Shown here one piece after another: positions 23,472 to 35,855 of a stretch of 64,000 nt of DNA. Below the pieces are notes generated by a model. That model worked only from the letters and a program-made list of their open reading frames with translations, was not told the origin of the DNA and made no database searches. The first letter of the stretch is position 1. Each line of letters starts with the position of its first letter. Source of the stretch: Pezicula radicicola. Lineage: Eukaryota > Ascomycota > Leotiomycetes > Helotiales > Dermateaceae. Where the stretch lies: NCBI GenBank assembly GCA_003008705.1, contig PDUO01000001.1, forward strand, positions 620,001 through 684,000. The letters run 5' to 3'. The position numbers were made by a program, and so were the translations under genes.

Positions 23472-24178
23472 ATGGCTAACTACCTCGCCTCCATCTTCGG
23501 AACCGAAGCCGACAAAGTAAACTGTTCATTCTACTACAAGATTGGCGCCTGCCGTCACGGCGATCGCTGTTCACGAAAGCATGTCAAGCCATCCTACTCG
23601 CAGACGATCCTACTGCCCAACCTGTACCAGAATCCAGCTTATGACCCCAAGGTCAAGATGAACGCCAGTCAGCTGCAGAACCATTTCGATGCTTTCTACG
23701 AGGACTTCTGGTGTGAGATGTGCAAGTTTGGGGAGATTGAGGAGGTTGTTGTTTGTGATAATAATAATGATCGTATGTCTTCTCTGTTCCCCTACCTGCG
23801 TTGTCCTTACTCTTTCATGGATGATCTTTACTAACATGGTTGAATTTAGATTTAATTGGCAATGTTTACGCGCGATTCAAGTATGAAGACTCCGCACAGA
23901 AAGCCTGCGATGCGCTAAACTCCCGTTGGTACGCAGCACGCCCTATTTACTGCGAACTGTCACCCGTGACAGATTTCCGCGAAGCATGTTGTCGATTGAA
24001 TAGCGGAGAAGGCTGTGTCAGAGGTGGCTTTTGTAATTTCATTCACAGGAAGAATCCGAGCGATGAGTTGGATAGGGAGTTGGAGCTCAGTACTAAGAAA
24101 TGGCTGAGGGAGAGGGGCAGAGATGAGAGGAGCGCAAGCAGAAGCCCAAGCCCAGAACCAACAAGGAAGAGATATTAG
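23472..24178 (+). CDS. U2AF1: U2AF small subunit (U2AF35-like splicing factor)
   Basis: Two exons, 23472-23772 and 23850-24178, with a 77-nt intron (GTATGT donor, TTACTAAC branch site, TTTAG acceptor), joined with 1+2 phase, give 209 residues. It opens MANYLASIFGTEADKVNCSFYYKIGACRHG. The two CCCH zinc fingers are CSFYYKIGACRHGDRCSRKH and CCRLNSGEGCVRGGFCNFIH, flanking a U2AF-homology RRM (VYARFKYEDSAQKACDALN). The C-terminal tail has only a short RS/SP segment (SASRSPSPEP), shorter than the human RS domain. The protein recognises the AG at 3' splice sites together with the large subunit. It resembles S. pombe uaf2 (about 216 residues). Confidence 0.97.
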
Positions 24179-24550
24179 AGGTCTCCTCGAGGCCGAAAAT
24201 TGAGCACGCAGGACAGAGATGCGCGGTGGATTGAATTTGATGTGAAAGAGGACTTGGGAAGTTGTATTCTTGAAGTGGTTATATTTGGCGTTACTGGTCA
24301 TCTTGCGGCTTTTGCTACGGGGATAAAAAGCTTGTATGTGTATCATAGCTTCTGAAGAAGCGCTATTACTTCTAAACCTCCAAGCGATGATCGCCTCCCA
24401 TTCGTCCAGACTTCTATGGTGAGAAGAAAGTCACGTTCTGCTTGTAATTTCGTATGCTGCGCAGTACTCAGCGCAGGTCGTTATCCCCTTTTCACAACGC
24501 CAGGCCAGTCTAGGTTACCAAACCATTAAATTTCATAACTCACTTCCATT
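24179..24550. other. Convergent intergenic region, U2AF / OSBP
   Basis: 372 bp of 3' flanking sequence of two convergent genes. No feature is recognised. Confidence 0.45.
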
Positions 24551-26613
24551 TTATTCTCGAGCGTCCACAAATTCATCCAGACTTTTAGTATCCGTGTCTT
24601 CCCTTGTGAGCGTTGGGTTTGCTTTCGGGAGGTTTTCTTTTAAATCCTCATGAAAGTCGATTAACGGATCCTTGGTCTGGCTTCGTTCAGTACTAGTATC
24701 TCGAAGTGTACGCTCCAAATTCTTCTGCTCTCGCCCATTGTTTTCAGTCTGAGCACTTTTCAGATCTGCAGGGAAGTGAGAGGCAGGTGCTTGAGGCTCA
24801 GGGGTTTCACCAAAGTCAATAAGATCGGTCCCTGCAGTAGGCTGTTGCACCTGTTGGCTTGGGGTGGGATCGGATGGCGCTTGTGGTTCATTGTGCGGGT
24901 GTCGGGGTGGTATTACGTTCTTTTCTGGGAATTTCTGACCTTTGAGAATTGCAGTAACTGCTAGGATTTGTTCAGTTTGTTCCTGGGGGGTTTTGCCATC
25001 ACTAGATAAAAGGTTAGTTGTCTGATACCATTAAGAGTGGTTGAAAACCCACATGGTAGCATTCAATATCCAGTCCAAATCTTCTTCGCCTTCTTCGGGA
25101 CCACCGGGACCTCCTTTAACATGTCTGAAAAGTGTTGGGTTCCATTCTACGCCCTCTTCGGCTCTCCGGGCTGCCTCATCTCTTTGCTGGTCCTCAACCT
25201 TTGTCTTCTCATCAGTCGCTACTATGTGGTCGCGTTGGATGACTGCTTTTGCGGTTGGCAGCCATAATTTTTGAGATTCGCGGTCTCCTTGCTCTTCGAG
25301 AGGTCGTACAATTGGGGCTGTTGGTTTTGCGTTTGTGGCATTGAACAAGACATCCTTCTTCCCAGTCTGAAGGGCCAACTATTAGCATTGACTCACCACG
25401 CTTAATTACGCGAAGGTTCATACCCTTAAATCTTTGATTACCATCTCTCCGCTCCACATTCCTGATAGCTCAAATAGTGCCTCCCCAGTCTTGTCGTTCT
25501 TTATCGTTCCGCCAATAGCATTATAAGTGCCACCGAAGTAACCTTTTGTTTTGAACTCGATATCGGCACTCAGGCCAAGTTCTGGACATCTCACAAAGCT
25601 ATGATCGCCAAGCTCATATTTCATTTTCCCAAAAAGGATACCGCGGGCATACATGTTGGGTTGAGTAAGAAAACTTGGGTAATAGTCAGTAAGAAAGCCT
25701 AAGTCAGCTAGGAACGCCACGAGCTTACTAGCTTTCGCCCTTCCCACTCTGTCCTCGGTTGAGGAATCGCAGTATAGCAATACCTTCCATTAAACTAGCC
25801 GCAGAGTTACCCAAGAACCTACTTCGAGGCTTGAGGCACCCATCAATTCGAATGTGGTGCTCCGGTGCCATATAGAAGTAGCTTGACTTTGGAGGGTGAT
25901 GTGATGTCTGTTCGGATATGTAGTAGCCCTTCGTATGGTCGGGGTATTCCCAGTAGCAGGTGAAAGTCTCGCCCAGAATGGGATTAAGCGGCTTCTTTAC
26001 ACCTCTGCAGTTTGGATCAGCACCATGACTTGAATTACAAAGTCCAATGCTTTGCTTACGGTGGTTTAATATGCCATCCACTTAGGTAGAACTTCACAAC
26101 TGCTACAAATCGCTGAGTTGGATCTTCGATTTCTGGCATGGGAAGCAGTGTCTCCGGATGTGCCATAAAGCTGCGTTTTGATCAGCACGCAATGCTCCTA
26201 CTGCCATGTCTTCCCCTTGTACACGCACTTGGTTATTCTTTCCAGCATACTCCGGGGCTCGAGGATGAATGTCGGCAGGACAACTCGACTCAGGTCTGCG
26301 CCTGGCCGGAGCTGCGAAATTATGTGCGAGAGAACTGGGTAACCATCAGCTTAGTTGTCTGGGGCCGTCATCATCGCTGCCCTCACCATTTCCTTGGTCT
26401 GGCTCTACTACGGTTGTTTCCTCCTCCGCGCCATCCGACCGCACCTCGTCAACAGAAGATCGGTTGCCTGCATATCCAGAAAAAATGTTAGCACATATGG
26501 TCGTGTTTATCACGGCCCAGGCTCGAAAAACAAAGGACTGCTGCAAAGGTACACATACTTGCCGCGGAAGACCGGCGATGGGAGTGCTCTTTGAGTCCCG
26601 TAAGACTGACCAT
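24551..26613 (-). CDS. Oxysterol-binding protein-related protein (OSH6/7-like)
   Basis: Eight exons on the minus strand: 26613-26559, 26467-26387, 26334-26229, 26170-26060, 26004-25729, 25673-25424, 25366-25053 and 25001-24551. All phases agree, giving 547 residues. After an acidic N-terminal 45 residues comes the lid segment [19 protein letters not shown], then [20 protein letters not shown] and [20 protein letters not shown]. The OSBP signature EQTSHHPP and [22 protein letters not shown] follow. The C-terminal domain contains KLW and WNPTLF, and a disordered tail of about 120 residues follows. No PH or ankyrin domain is present, matching the short Osh6/Osh7 group that exchanges phosphatidylserine for PI4P at ER-plasma membrane contacts. 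The exon 7 acceptor was set at CTTCAG (25367) to join KDLR with TGKKDVLF; an upstream TAG acceptor would add LALQ. Confidence 0.93.
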
Positions 26614-27833
26614 GTTCGCTGTATGGCGTCACTATGTAGCTTTGTTGTAAAGTTATTAGGGAATATGTTGGTTGTGATGTGATGTTGGGCAAAAGAGGCT
26701 GTGTTGATGTCTACCTTGGACCTGGAGAAGGCCGACAGATAATTTGCCCTAAGCAATGACGCTGGCTGGTGACGCATGGGGGTTGCCAGGCGCAGGCAGA
26801 AGAAAAGAGAGAATCGGATTGGAGGGGTCGCCAAGAGAATCCCAACTCACCCGGTGATTAAGAGAGGCGCGCCCTGCACCAAAATAATGGAAGCCGATGA
26901 TTATTTCCGGGAATCCCATTCATTCACCTACTCCGTTCAAGTACGAAGTACGAAGTACGACAAATTGCTATTCTTGTTACTTCTACAGGTCTGCAGCTTG
27001 TTTTACTATATTGTTGATGCTTCTTTTTTTGTTGAGCGTTTGTATTTACAACCTACCTTGGGTCTCCAAAGAGGCCAACCCGTTAAGCTTTGGTTAAAAA
27101 ATACCTAGCGCTCAGGCTACCTACCCAACCCTTGGGAATCATGTCAAGGGTCAATTTTAGTTTCTTTGACTTTCCGAGCTCTCCAGCTGCAAATTCTCCT
27201 CCTCGCACGATGCCTCAAAGATTCAAAAGCGGGGTTCTTCTTGTCCGAGGCCAAAGTCACCGTGCTAGAATATGAACATGTATCAAGACAAAAAGCAAAA
27301 CCTGGTCTCTTTACGAGAAGTCTCACTTCTTAGGATGTCTTACTATTATCTAGACTAATGTAGACGTATCACCTGCTTATGTGGTTTGATATTATACCTA
27401 GGCATAGTATCTTCATCTGACTGAGAGATGCCCAATTGACATTCATGTGAAGTTGCAAGCATTGTGACAGTACATTACCTAGGTAGTAGTTACTTTGCTA
27501 TCTAAATAATGTACTCAAGCGCGACTTGTTCACTACTTACCAAGGCCGGCACTTTCTTCTAGTCTTTGCTAAAACCCAAAGCTATGAATCTCCGCTGTAA
27601 TAAAACCCTTCCTGTAAATTCTGCGAAATTTGAATACAAGACAGCTTCTTGAGATAATTTTTAGAGTAGCAATTATTTAATCCGTACATTCTATACTAAC
27701 AAACAAAGTTCGAGTGCTAAACTCCATGGTATTGATTGCAATAGAATTTGCTAAGCGAGCCAGTTAGCTTTTTCAGAAAATGTTATCAATATAGCTTTAA
27801 AACTCTCAGCTGCTTGCAACAAACCAGTAAAAT
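26614..27833. other. Intergenic region upstream of the OSBP gene
   Basis: 1.2 kb. It holds the OSBP promoter side, a short tandem GTACGAA run (about 26941-26961) and one exact TACCTAGGTA palindrome (27476-27485). It is AT-rich towards the tRNA. Short ORFs in all frames have no family resemblance. Confidence 0.45.
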
Positions 27834-27927
27834 GGCCTGCTGGCCCAATGGCAAGGCGCTTGACTACGATTTCCAAAGACGGAAGTTCCAAATCAAGAGA
27901 TTGCAGGTTCGATCCCTGCGTAGGTCA
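27834..27927 (+). tRNA. tRNA-Arg (anticodon ACG) with a 22-nt intron
   Basis: The acceptor stem pairs GGCCTGC (27834-27840) with GTAGGTC (27920-27926), using two G-U pairs, and the discriminator is A27927. A GCC/GGC D-stem follows. The anticodon stem is CTTGA (27859-27863) with TCAAG (27893-27897), around the loop CTACGA...A. The anticodon ACG is at 27866-27868, and a 22-nt intron (27870-27891) sits one base 3' of it, the canonical position. The T arm is GCAGG-TTCGATC-CCTGC, an intact B box. ACG is read as ICG after deamination and decodes CGU/CGC/CGA. Confidence 0.92.
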
Positions 27928-27935
27928 TCAATATA

Positions 27936-27940
27936 TTTTT
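27936..27940 (+). terminator. RNA polymerase III T-run terminator of tRNA-Arg
   Basis: Five consecutive T residues begin 9 nt after the discriminator base, the usual Pol III termination signal. Confidence 0.75.
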
Positions 27941-28558
27941 CTCCCGTTCGTCTGTCTTATCCCAACAATTCTTTTTTTGTTATTGAAGTACGTTTGAAAA
28001 CTGGAGGCTATTTTTTTTTGCCCCTCGCAGCTACTAGTTTTGCCGAGCGGTCAACCATTTGGTTACCGAACGAGCGAGGCGAGCCCCTATTTCTACTACG
28101 CGAGACTAATACTGTACCAATGTGAGTTACCAAATTCCATCTCTTATGTTAAATAAACAGCAATTCAGGATGAGCTTTCATAAATCAATTCGTACGGTAG
28201 CTGTGCGTTTGACAAGTTTTGGGGTCGAGCGGCGAATAATTCAAGTATGCTTTGGCCACTTACTGCCTAAATCATTATTATAATGCACAAACCCATTATG
28301 CTCAATTATTACAAGCGTTTATTATTATGTACCTAGACAATCCCAGCTTTGTAAACCCAGTGTGCACTGCTCACTCCGCAACCTATGCTCCATGCTATAG
28401 AAACGCAACTTGCTATCCACCCAGTGCTGCCCTGATACTCCAGCGCTCTAAAATACAAGCAGTGGCCCAAAACCCATATAAACTCCGCGAAAAACTTTTC
28501 CAGCAAAGAGATTCGTTGTTGTGCAATTGCAAAGGGAATAAAAGTTGTGTTATGTATG
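27941..28558. other. Intergenic between tRNA-Arg and TRP-like gene 3' end
   Basis: About 620 bp, AT-rich, with a T9 run near 28010. No gene is recognised. Confidence 0.45.
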
Positions 28559-31500
28559 TCACAGTCTTCCAGGAGATGATGTTCCGCTAGTTCGTTCATT
28601 GACGACCTCAGCCGAGCTTCCCAGATAGTCGGGATTCTGCGAAGGAGTTACAGTGTGAATGTTGTGCTGATGTACAAAGCCCATACTTGTTGGCCTATCA
28701 CTCTCAATATCGACTGCGAAGTGACCAAGGGCTGAGGAGTTATTTCGTGAGTGGCCTGGCTCCTCTCCAGGTCCAATACTTGATCTTGATGAGACGGCAG
28801 AATGTCGTTTATTCGAGCTTGAGCGGGCGAAGGGAAATCCAGGGTCCAATGAGTCTTGCGGTTTATGCTGACTAGACGGCCCTGCGTTTGAAAGATCCAC
28901 GCTCAAGGACTTTCGTCTAGAACTTTTGCGGGGGACAGAAGGGACCAGAGGAATATCCGTCAGTGCAGGTTGGTATTGGGGGTGCTTTGAACTGGCTTTG
29001 GAAGGAAATCGGCTTGGTAGCTCGATATCCTCACCAGGCGACTGGATTCCTGGCAGTGACGGAGGCACATCTGAAATTCTTGTGAATTGAGGAGCATCAT
29101 GCTCATCTTCGGATTCATCCTCGTCATCTGACTGTAACGGACTGACTAAGTTCCCACTGCCCACTTCCTTGTCGACGCCATCTTTAGCATTGGTCGGGGA
29201 AGCCTTCGATGCCCCACCAGGAGATACTCGTGCGGGAACATCATCGTCCTCGGTATCCGAATCAATAGGTCCGTGCCGTGCTCCACCGGTGGCCACAGGA
29301 GGTATTCCTTCTGGAGGAGTTTCTTGTCCGGGTGTATTTCTGGCTTGCATCCCAGGAGGCATCCGAGAGCTTCTTACTACTTCGAATCCTTTCCCCTTTT
29401 CTTTAGTCTTGCCTCCAAACAGACTCTTGAACCACCCTGCCGCCGAAGCTGGAATGCCAGTTGGGTCTGCTGGTCCAGTTTTAATTCGACGACTCGGTAT
29501 GTTAGCATTAAGAGCTGGACCCCGAACGCCATAGTAGAAGTCAACCTCTCTTGTTGCATAATCGGCCTGCGAGCGTCTTACTTCATTTGGAATAGCATCC
29601 GGCGGTTGCGTGGGAACAGGCGTGCCTCTTCCAGATATCGATGCACCTTCTGGCGACTGAGGAGCATCGTTGGCACCAGTGTCGGGTCGGTTGCCCCAGT
29701 CTCCACTTGCCCAGGACCCGCGGCTTCTTGCGCCTGGAGAATAAGCTTCTATTGTTGGCCGTCGTGGTCTTGGTGGGCGGTAATAAGGATCCGCAGCATC
29801 TGCAGTAGATAGTCCTAATGCCGGACCCCGATGTCTGGTTTGACCAGACGGAGCTGCTGCCGAGGGTAGAAAAGAGAAACTGCTGGCTTCCCCTGGAGTC
29901 GATGGTGTATAGGAGCTCGATCCGCTTAAGTGGTTCGCATGTATAGGGCCAAATGGCTCGACACTGGCAGACTCTAAAGCAGCACTTTGCCGGTTAAGGA
30001 GTATGCCAGTACTACCTGCTGATTCTGCTCTCATCCTGTTTCCATTCACGGCATACTCCCTTCGATCGGCGTCGGCGTCAGCGTGCAGCATCGCAGCACT
30101 AGACAGCTGGCTAGCTCTAGAACCAGCATCACGTCTAGGTAATCGCCTCGACAACTGCCGCATACCGAAGACTCTGACCAGTCCACCCCTTGCAGCACCA
30201 GTTTCGTCGTCTCCACCTGCCCCTGCCATCCGAGCTGCAACTTCAACGATAGTCTGAAGGGCGTTCAAAAGAAACCCGAAAACAAGCACCAAGGCGTGCA
30301 ACAAGAGGATGGTGTAGCCGATCCATCCTTTAGGGCCGTCGGTTACACCAAGTGAGGGAACAAAGGAAATCATAAGAAGAACGGTCGTGAATCTAACCGC
30401 TCCAAAGACAGTGTGATAAAGATTGTTTGACGTCACAGAGTGAAATGGCCGAAATGCATGGAGCGTTAAAAGAGTAATGACTTCGCAAATCGCAAGAAGA
30501 ACAAGCTGAGCAATGCCGGACGGTTGTACTGCACCAATCGAGACCCCACGAACAAATGTCAAAAGAACTGGTACAAGGGCGAAGGGTGCCGCGTTATCAG
30601 AATAGGTGTTATACAATGACCCATAAAGAAGGACTGTGTGCAAGTCGTCGAACAGATATGATTTAGGTTTCGTAGAAGCTATAAGGTGGAGCAGCCAGCC
30701 AGCGAAGCCTATTATCAGTACCAAAAGTACCACGGCCATGGCTACAGTATATGGAGGTGACTTCGACGCCACAACCAACTGAAACATAGAAAGAGCGACA
30801 ATTGGTAGGAGGAAGTAGTTGAACACGATCCGGATAATGTTTCCTATCGAAAATGGCATGTTCTTCGCCCTTAAGTCTTCTTCTTGGGTGCCTCTCAAGT
30901 GTCGATAAGCCCATCTTGCGGCGAAACCAATCTGTATGAAAACGAGGACTGCTGCAACGATGACCAATAGCCAGATAGCCATGCCGGTCCATACATCATC
31001 AACGGCATTTAAACCGACTAATTGACGCATTTTGTCAAGACCAAATGTCCCATTCGGGACATACATTCCATCGATAAGGCTGATATCACCAGTCTGGTTG
31101 CCCACAAAGCTCTGGTTGAACATGAGTGTGGACCAGGCAACCTTGCTGACAATAGGTTGATAAAATCCCGGGTAATTGAGAGTCAAGGCTCCGGTTAAGA
31201 CGACAAATTGAATGTATTGTAAGCAGTCCCCGAAACCAGGTGTTACTAGACGAAGAAGATCAGCGTCTCGCCCATAATTGGTCGTCCATCGGAAGGTATC
31301 AGTTGAACCCCAGGGACTGAAGACTCCAGCGAAGGCCGTTGCGATACCAACTGCAATCAAAATAACAGCAGGTATAAACTTGATCACGCTGCTTAGCCCA
31401 GTTCCTAAATCAGGTGTTATGTTCGCCGAGATACAACCAATCGTCGTAGCAGCACTATTCCCATTCTTAACCAGTAAAGTAACCGTAAGAGTCGTAAAAG

Positions 31501-32343
31501 AGTAAGTTGAATAGAAATTGTTTGACATAGAAAAGGCAGGTAAGTCGTACGGATTGCTCCTGTTGCAAAGTCAGCCTCCACTCGAGAATATCCAACACGA
31601 CCCCACCAGACAACTTACGCGTTTGCGGTGAAGGCAGGCCCCAGAGGGCACGATGCGTTAATCAGTTGATTACACCAATCCAGAGCTATACTCCAAGGTT
31701 CGTATGTAAGTACATTGACCTTATTGTACAATGTCGTCAACTTATTGACTCCATCTGGGTCGGGGACATCTTGAATCTTCCCGTCAGTTTGGTTCCCATC
31801 GCTCCAGTACGCTGTATCATTCCAACTAGGCAGGGCCACCAAGGGAAGTGACCCGGTGACATTTCCCCAGACCGTAACCTTCAAATTATGTGCCGGGTCT
31901 GTGGTGTTGAAGACGGCGTTTACATATAGGGGAACGAACTGCAGGAACACCGGTGTATCATGCTGATAGGACTCGGAAAGACAGTTCGTGAAGTCGATGA
32001 ACACCGCAGAGGCTGGGGTGATCCACAGGCTCATAAGTAACATCAACAGCCATGCCATCGGGGCAAAATGTGTCCCTGGGAGCCATCTGGATGGTTTGTA
32101 CCGCAGAACTCGAACTGAGAGGCTTTTACTAGCAGATACAGTTTTCGAACATCGTTCGAGTTCGTCCCTGTCCCTCATTACATCCCAATCTACCCTGCTC
32201 TCTGCTGCCATTATTGTTGAGGCAGATCCTTTGGTATTCTGGCGGCGGTCATCGTGTCGTCGCTGGATGGCCTGGATGCCGGTCTTATCCATGGCGGCAT
32301 TGGGAAGCAACTGCCGTATCATCGACGAGCAGTGATGGCGCAT
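28559..32343 (-). CDS. TRP/ML-like domain membrane protein (Pkd2/Flc family)
   Basis: Two exons on the minus strand, 32343-31619 and 31559-28559 (59-nt intron, GTAAGT donor, CAACAG acceptor, phase 2+1), give 1,241 residues. A hydrophobic segment at about 97-113 (MAWLLMLLMSLWITPASA) acts as signal anchor or signal peptide. It is followed by an ML-like domain with FTNCLSESYQHDTPVFLQF, NPYDLPAFSMSN and IGCISANITPDLG. At least nine hydrophobic helices follow (about 270-690), in the arrangement of the fungal TRP domain. The C-terminal 500 residues are disordered, Ser/Pro-rich and presumably cytoplasmic. Family members are Ca2+-permeable or FAD-transport-related proteins needed for cell-wall integrity. 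The start is uncertain: in-frame ATGs occur at residues 1, 8 and 18. The long tail is longer than in yeast Flc proteins. Confidence 0.9.
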
Positions 32344-34902
32344 ACGCAGACAACAACGTCGTCCTCGATCCTCGCTCAGAACGCCATTATGTTTTCGTGA
32401 TCAATTGTCCTGACTGCGAGTGACGATGAGGAGGTCCGCCGGCATAAATTTGTTGATTATTGGGTGCCTGGCGCCGTGTGAAACCCGATTCTAGCACTTT
32501 ATCCGCCCAAGCTCCAACCTTGCTTCCTGCGAGATGTAGTCTTACTTTGCCACGAACTACTACTGCCTTAGACTCGGAGAGAAATTCCAGAGCAAAGTCA
32601 AAGTCAAAGGGTGAATGAATTTTAATGAAGCATTTGAAGTAGAGGACAGGAAAGAAAGAGCGTGTGCGTGTGTGTGCACAAGTTTGTCTGGGTCGCGGCA
32701 AGGAGGAGACTGCGTGTACGGAATATTTCACTATTTTACTGTTCAAGCGCACAAGTCTCGTATCCAGGTTGTGGAGAGACCATACCTAGGTATACGGAGT
32801 ATGCTGATGATGCTGCGCCGCAGGGGTCAGATAATCTGTAGGTTCCACTTAAAATCCAATTGTGCTGTACAAATCCCCAAATTTCAAATTTCAAAAACAT
32901 TCCAAGACTTTCCCTCCATACTTTTGGTTATTCTAAGAAATAGCATCTCCGTCGAATCTTAAGTTTGGGATTTATACCAGAGATCTTCACCACAACAAGC
33001 CAATACTCCGATCTACAGGGCCTGGTGGGGGGCTTCATAACATCCACAGTGCTCCTCTACAGCAACCGGCGCAGTCCCTTTTCAGCACTCGTATGATGCT
33101 TCTTGCTCATCGTGTTTCGCTGTAGCGTCCAAGTGTCATTCAAGGTTGTCGATCATTTCAAAGACCCTTCCTACTGGCCAACAGCAGAGCATCTATTTTG
33201 AGGACCGCGGAACTAGCCTATGACGTTGTGTGTAACCTACAAAATTCCCCGAATGTGGATTGATAAGATTTGTGGTGGCAGTGGCAGTGTGGAAAATATC
33301 CTCAATCATGTTAAGCACTTTTTATAACTTAGTATTGAACCCCTAAGTTGCAGTTCAATCGTGAGCAGTAATCTTACAAAAATTAAAGCGACGTCAACAA
33401 GTGTGCCAACAAGGTGGCAACAGCAGACTGACAAAAGCGCTGGCAATGATGTACTATACTTCCGTACGAGCTTACGAATACAGTAAAGTTCTCACCCCGC
33501 GGGGCGGCTCCTGTGCCAATCAACGTAATCACCACCAGAAGAAAAAATGAAGTCATTCTCCTTGCTGCCGATAACGCCTTTTCTGAAAACTTGAGAAAGT
33601 TAGGACAGGAGCTGGGCTTTGTTTTCAAACTGTTATTGGACGAATTTTCTTGTCATAAGCTAGAATATTCTTGGTAGTCAGTTTGAGTTACTCAAACCAT
33701 GCTAATATTCTTCTAGGTGCTGCTTTAGTTACTGTCTATAATTATGAATGGTTAAATGTTGAGCCTGAGGATAACAATCTGTTATACTTGTACTTTTATA
33801 CGTGCAGTATCTCTTCCATCTGCTAACCTAAGTTATGCAAGCAAAAGGATCAACTGCAGACATATCAACCCTAATCATAAAACTTGGTTAACAAAAGGAG
33901 GAATCCACTATGTGATACATAATTTTTACACAGCCACAATAAACCCAAGTGCGAAGTACTAACGCAGAGTAGCTGAACACAAATTCTCACTGTTTGAATG
34001 TCAGTTCAAGCCTCCTGTAGAAAGCGAAGCTGACAAAGGAATTTATTTCGCAACTGATAGAAAGTATGCCCATAATGTTATATTGTCTGGTTAGGTGTTC
34101 TATAAAGGACTAGATGTGCTATAATTTAGTTATACTTCCCAGAGCACTATTACAATTTTGTGTGCAGTATAACTCTTATGCTTCATGAAGTATCTACATG
34201 GATTGTCCGGTGGGTTTATAGTGCTTTGTGTAGGGCCTTTTAATGCGCCACGGTCTTACTTATTCACGTCAATTGAGCACTTCGCATAAACGAAGGGAAA
34301 AGAAGCATAGAATACGATGCACACCTCGTATCAGCTTTGTTTTACTAGAGAGTCGTTTGTTTCAAGATGATAGATTATAAAAGATTATAATAAAAAAATT
34401 GGCAGCTTTGTCTTTTCTCGAAATTTAAACCCCACAACCTCTATTACTCCTATAAAACACCAAACTACCTAGTTATTTAGGTCATTTGAAACGGTCTAAT
34501 TATTAATCTATTAGTTAAGTAAGTTACTCAAGTCAAGTGAGTTGTAGGATTTGAAATTTTAGTGAAAAAAGAAAGCTGCCCATTTTATCCTAATAACCTT
34601 CCACAGGCTGATACTCACCAGCTTAGATCTCTGAGGGCTAGAGTTCACTAGAATCTGCCAGAGGAGAGAGCGGAGACTTCTAACCATACAACGTTAGATA
34701 ATACCATTTGGGTTCCTCGAGCTAAGGAAACGCAAGCCAAACTATGTCGAGTATATCATCCTACTGCTGCTAGCGACGAGGCTGGCGTATAGCCTAAGCG
34801 ACGGAAGAACTAAAACTGTATGACTTCCTGCTTCGAGGGTCGTTGAACACTGATTTAAGCTATTGAGTTAAGTCTTCGAGTATCGAAAATGCACTTTATC
34901 AA

Positions 34903-34959
34903 TTGAATTCTACACTCCCATCATATCTTGTAATAGGCTGTACATACCAAAATTGCATC
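34903..34959. repeat. 57-bp direct repeat, copy A
   Basis: Opens TTGAATTCTACACTCCCA and matches copy B (35580-35636) at about 51 of 57 positions. Four of the six differences are transitions. The two copies are about 680 bp apart in the same orientation. Confidence 0.7.
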
Positions 34960-35579
34960 ACCATGGTCTTAGACTACGCCAAGCTCTATATACAGCTTTT
35001 ACACAACAGCAACAAGTTTTTATTATTGAATCTCTACAAGATATCCTTCGCTTCACTATGTGTTACCTTAGCGTTTACACGAATTTGAGCATGTCTTACA
35101 GCAAATATCGCTTCTTATAAGGCAGTAATTATTGCTTTGTTGCAAATCAAAGTCCTCCAAGCGAACGCTTACATATATCTACTACAAGTATTAAGAATAG
35201 TAGAGAGTACAACTATATTATACATTATAGCATTTATATTTGTAGCAGAGTTAACTTTTAATAGATGTCTACACAGCAAGGAGATGCTCGGCCTGATGTC
35301 TTGTTGCATTCGAATACCAGTCTGAGTGGAACTAATAGCGACCCTACCTGGCGAAATAACCCCAAATGTCAACGATAGAATTACCAACAGCAGCACTCAC
35401 TCTTCTAACACCGAAGCGTCTACTGTAGATGTGTTCTCAGAGTTTAAGGGGAGGTCAAGAGCTAATGGATCTTCGGCTGCACTGGGACTACATTGTACAA
35501 ATGTGGACGAATCTAGGTTGTGCCATGAGTCTGGGCTAGATTGCGATATCTGCGAGTCATTTTGTTAATTAACCCTAGG

Positions 35580-35636
35580 TTGAATTCTACACTCCCAACA
35601 TACTTTGTAATTGGCTGTACATGCCAAAATTGTATC
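35580..35636. repeat. 57-bp direct repeat, copy B
   Basis: Same-orientation partner of 34903-34959. Outside the 57 bp the two neighbourhoods do not match, so the repeat ends are sharp. Confidence 0.7.
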
Positions 35637-35855
35637 CATACCTAGTTCTGTGACACTATTATATGAAGTTTCCCACAACCTTAAACCAGCAGACCTATTT
35701 TTTTAGGTCTCTAGTACCAGGATTCATACCTACCTTAATATTTGACAAAAAAGACCTCCAGCCCATTCAAGTCGCCTTATAGTTCCACCCCTCCATCTAA
35801 CCCCAGCAACTCTCAGCAGTAACTGTACACCAAATGATCCCCAATATAAAATTCC

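Larger units (their letters stand above)
32344..35855. other. Gene-poor AT-rich region
   Basis: 3.5 kb with the promoter of the TRP-like gene at its left end. It has a TACCTAGGTA palindrome (32783-32792), a dispersed AAGT repeat patch (34509-34545), and a pair of 57-bp direct repeats (34903 and 35580). Several short ORFs (for example 35326-35568 on plus) carry no recognised domain. The low-complexity, TA-rich composition suggests old, mutated repeats. Confidence 0.5.
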
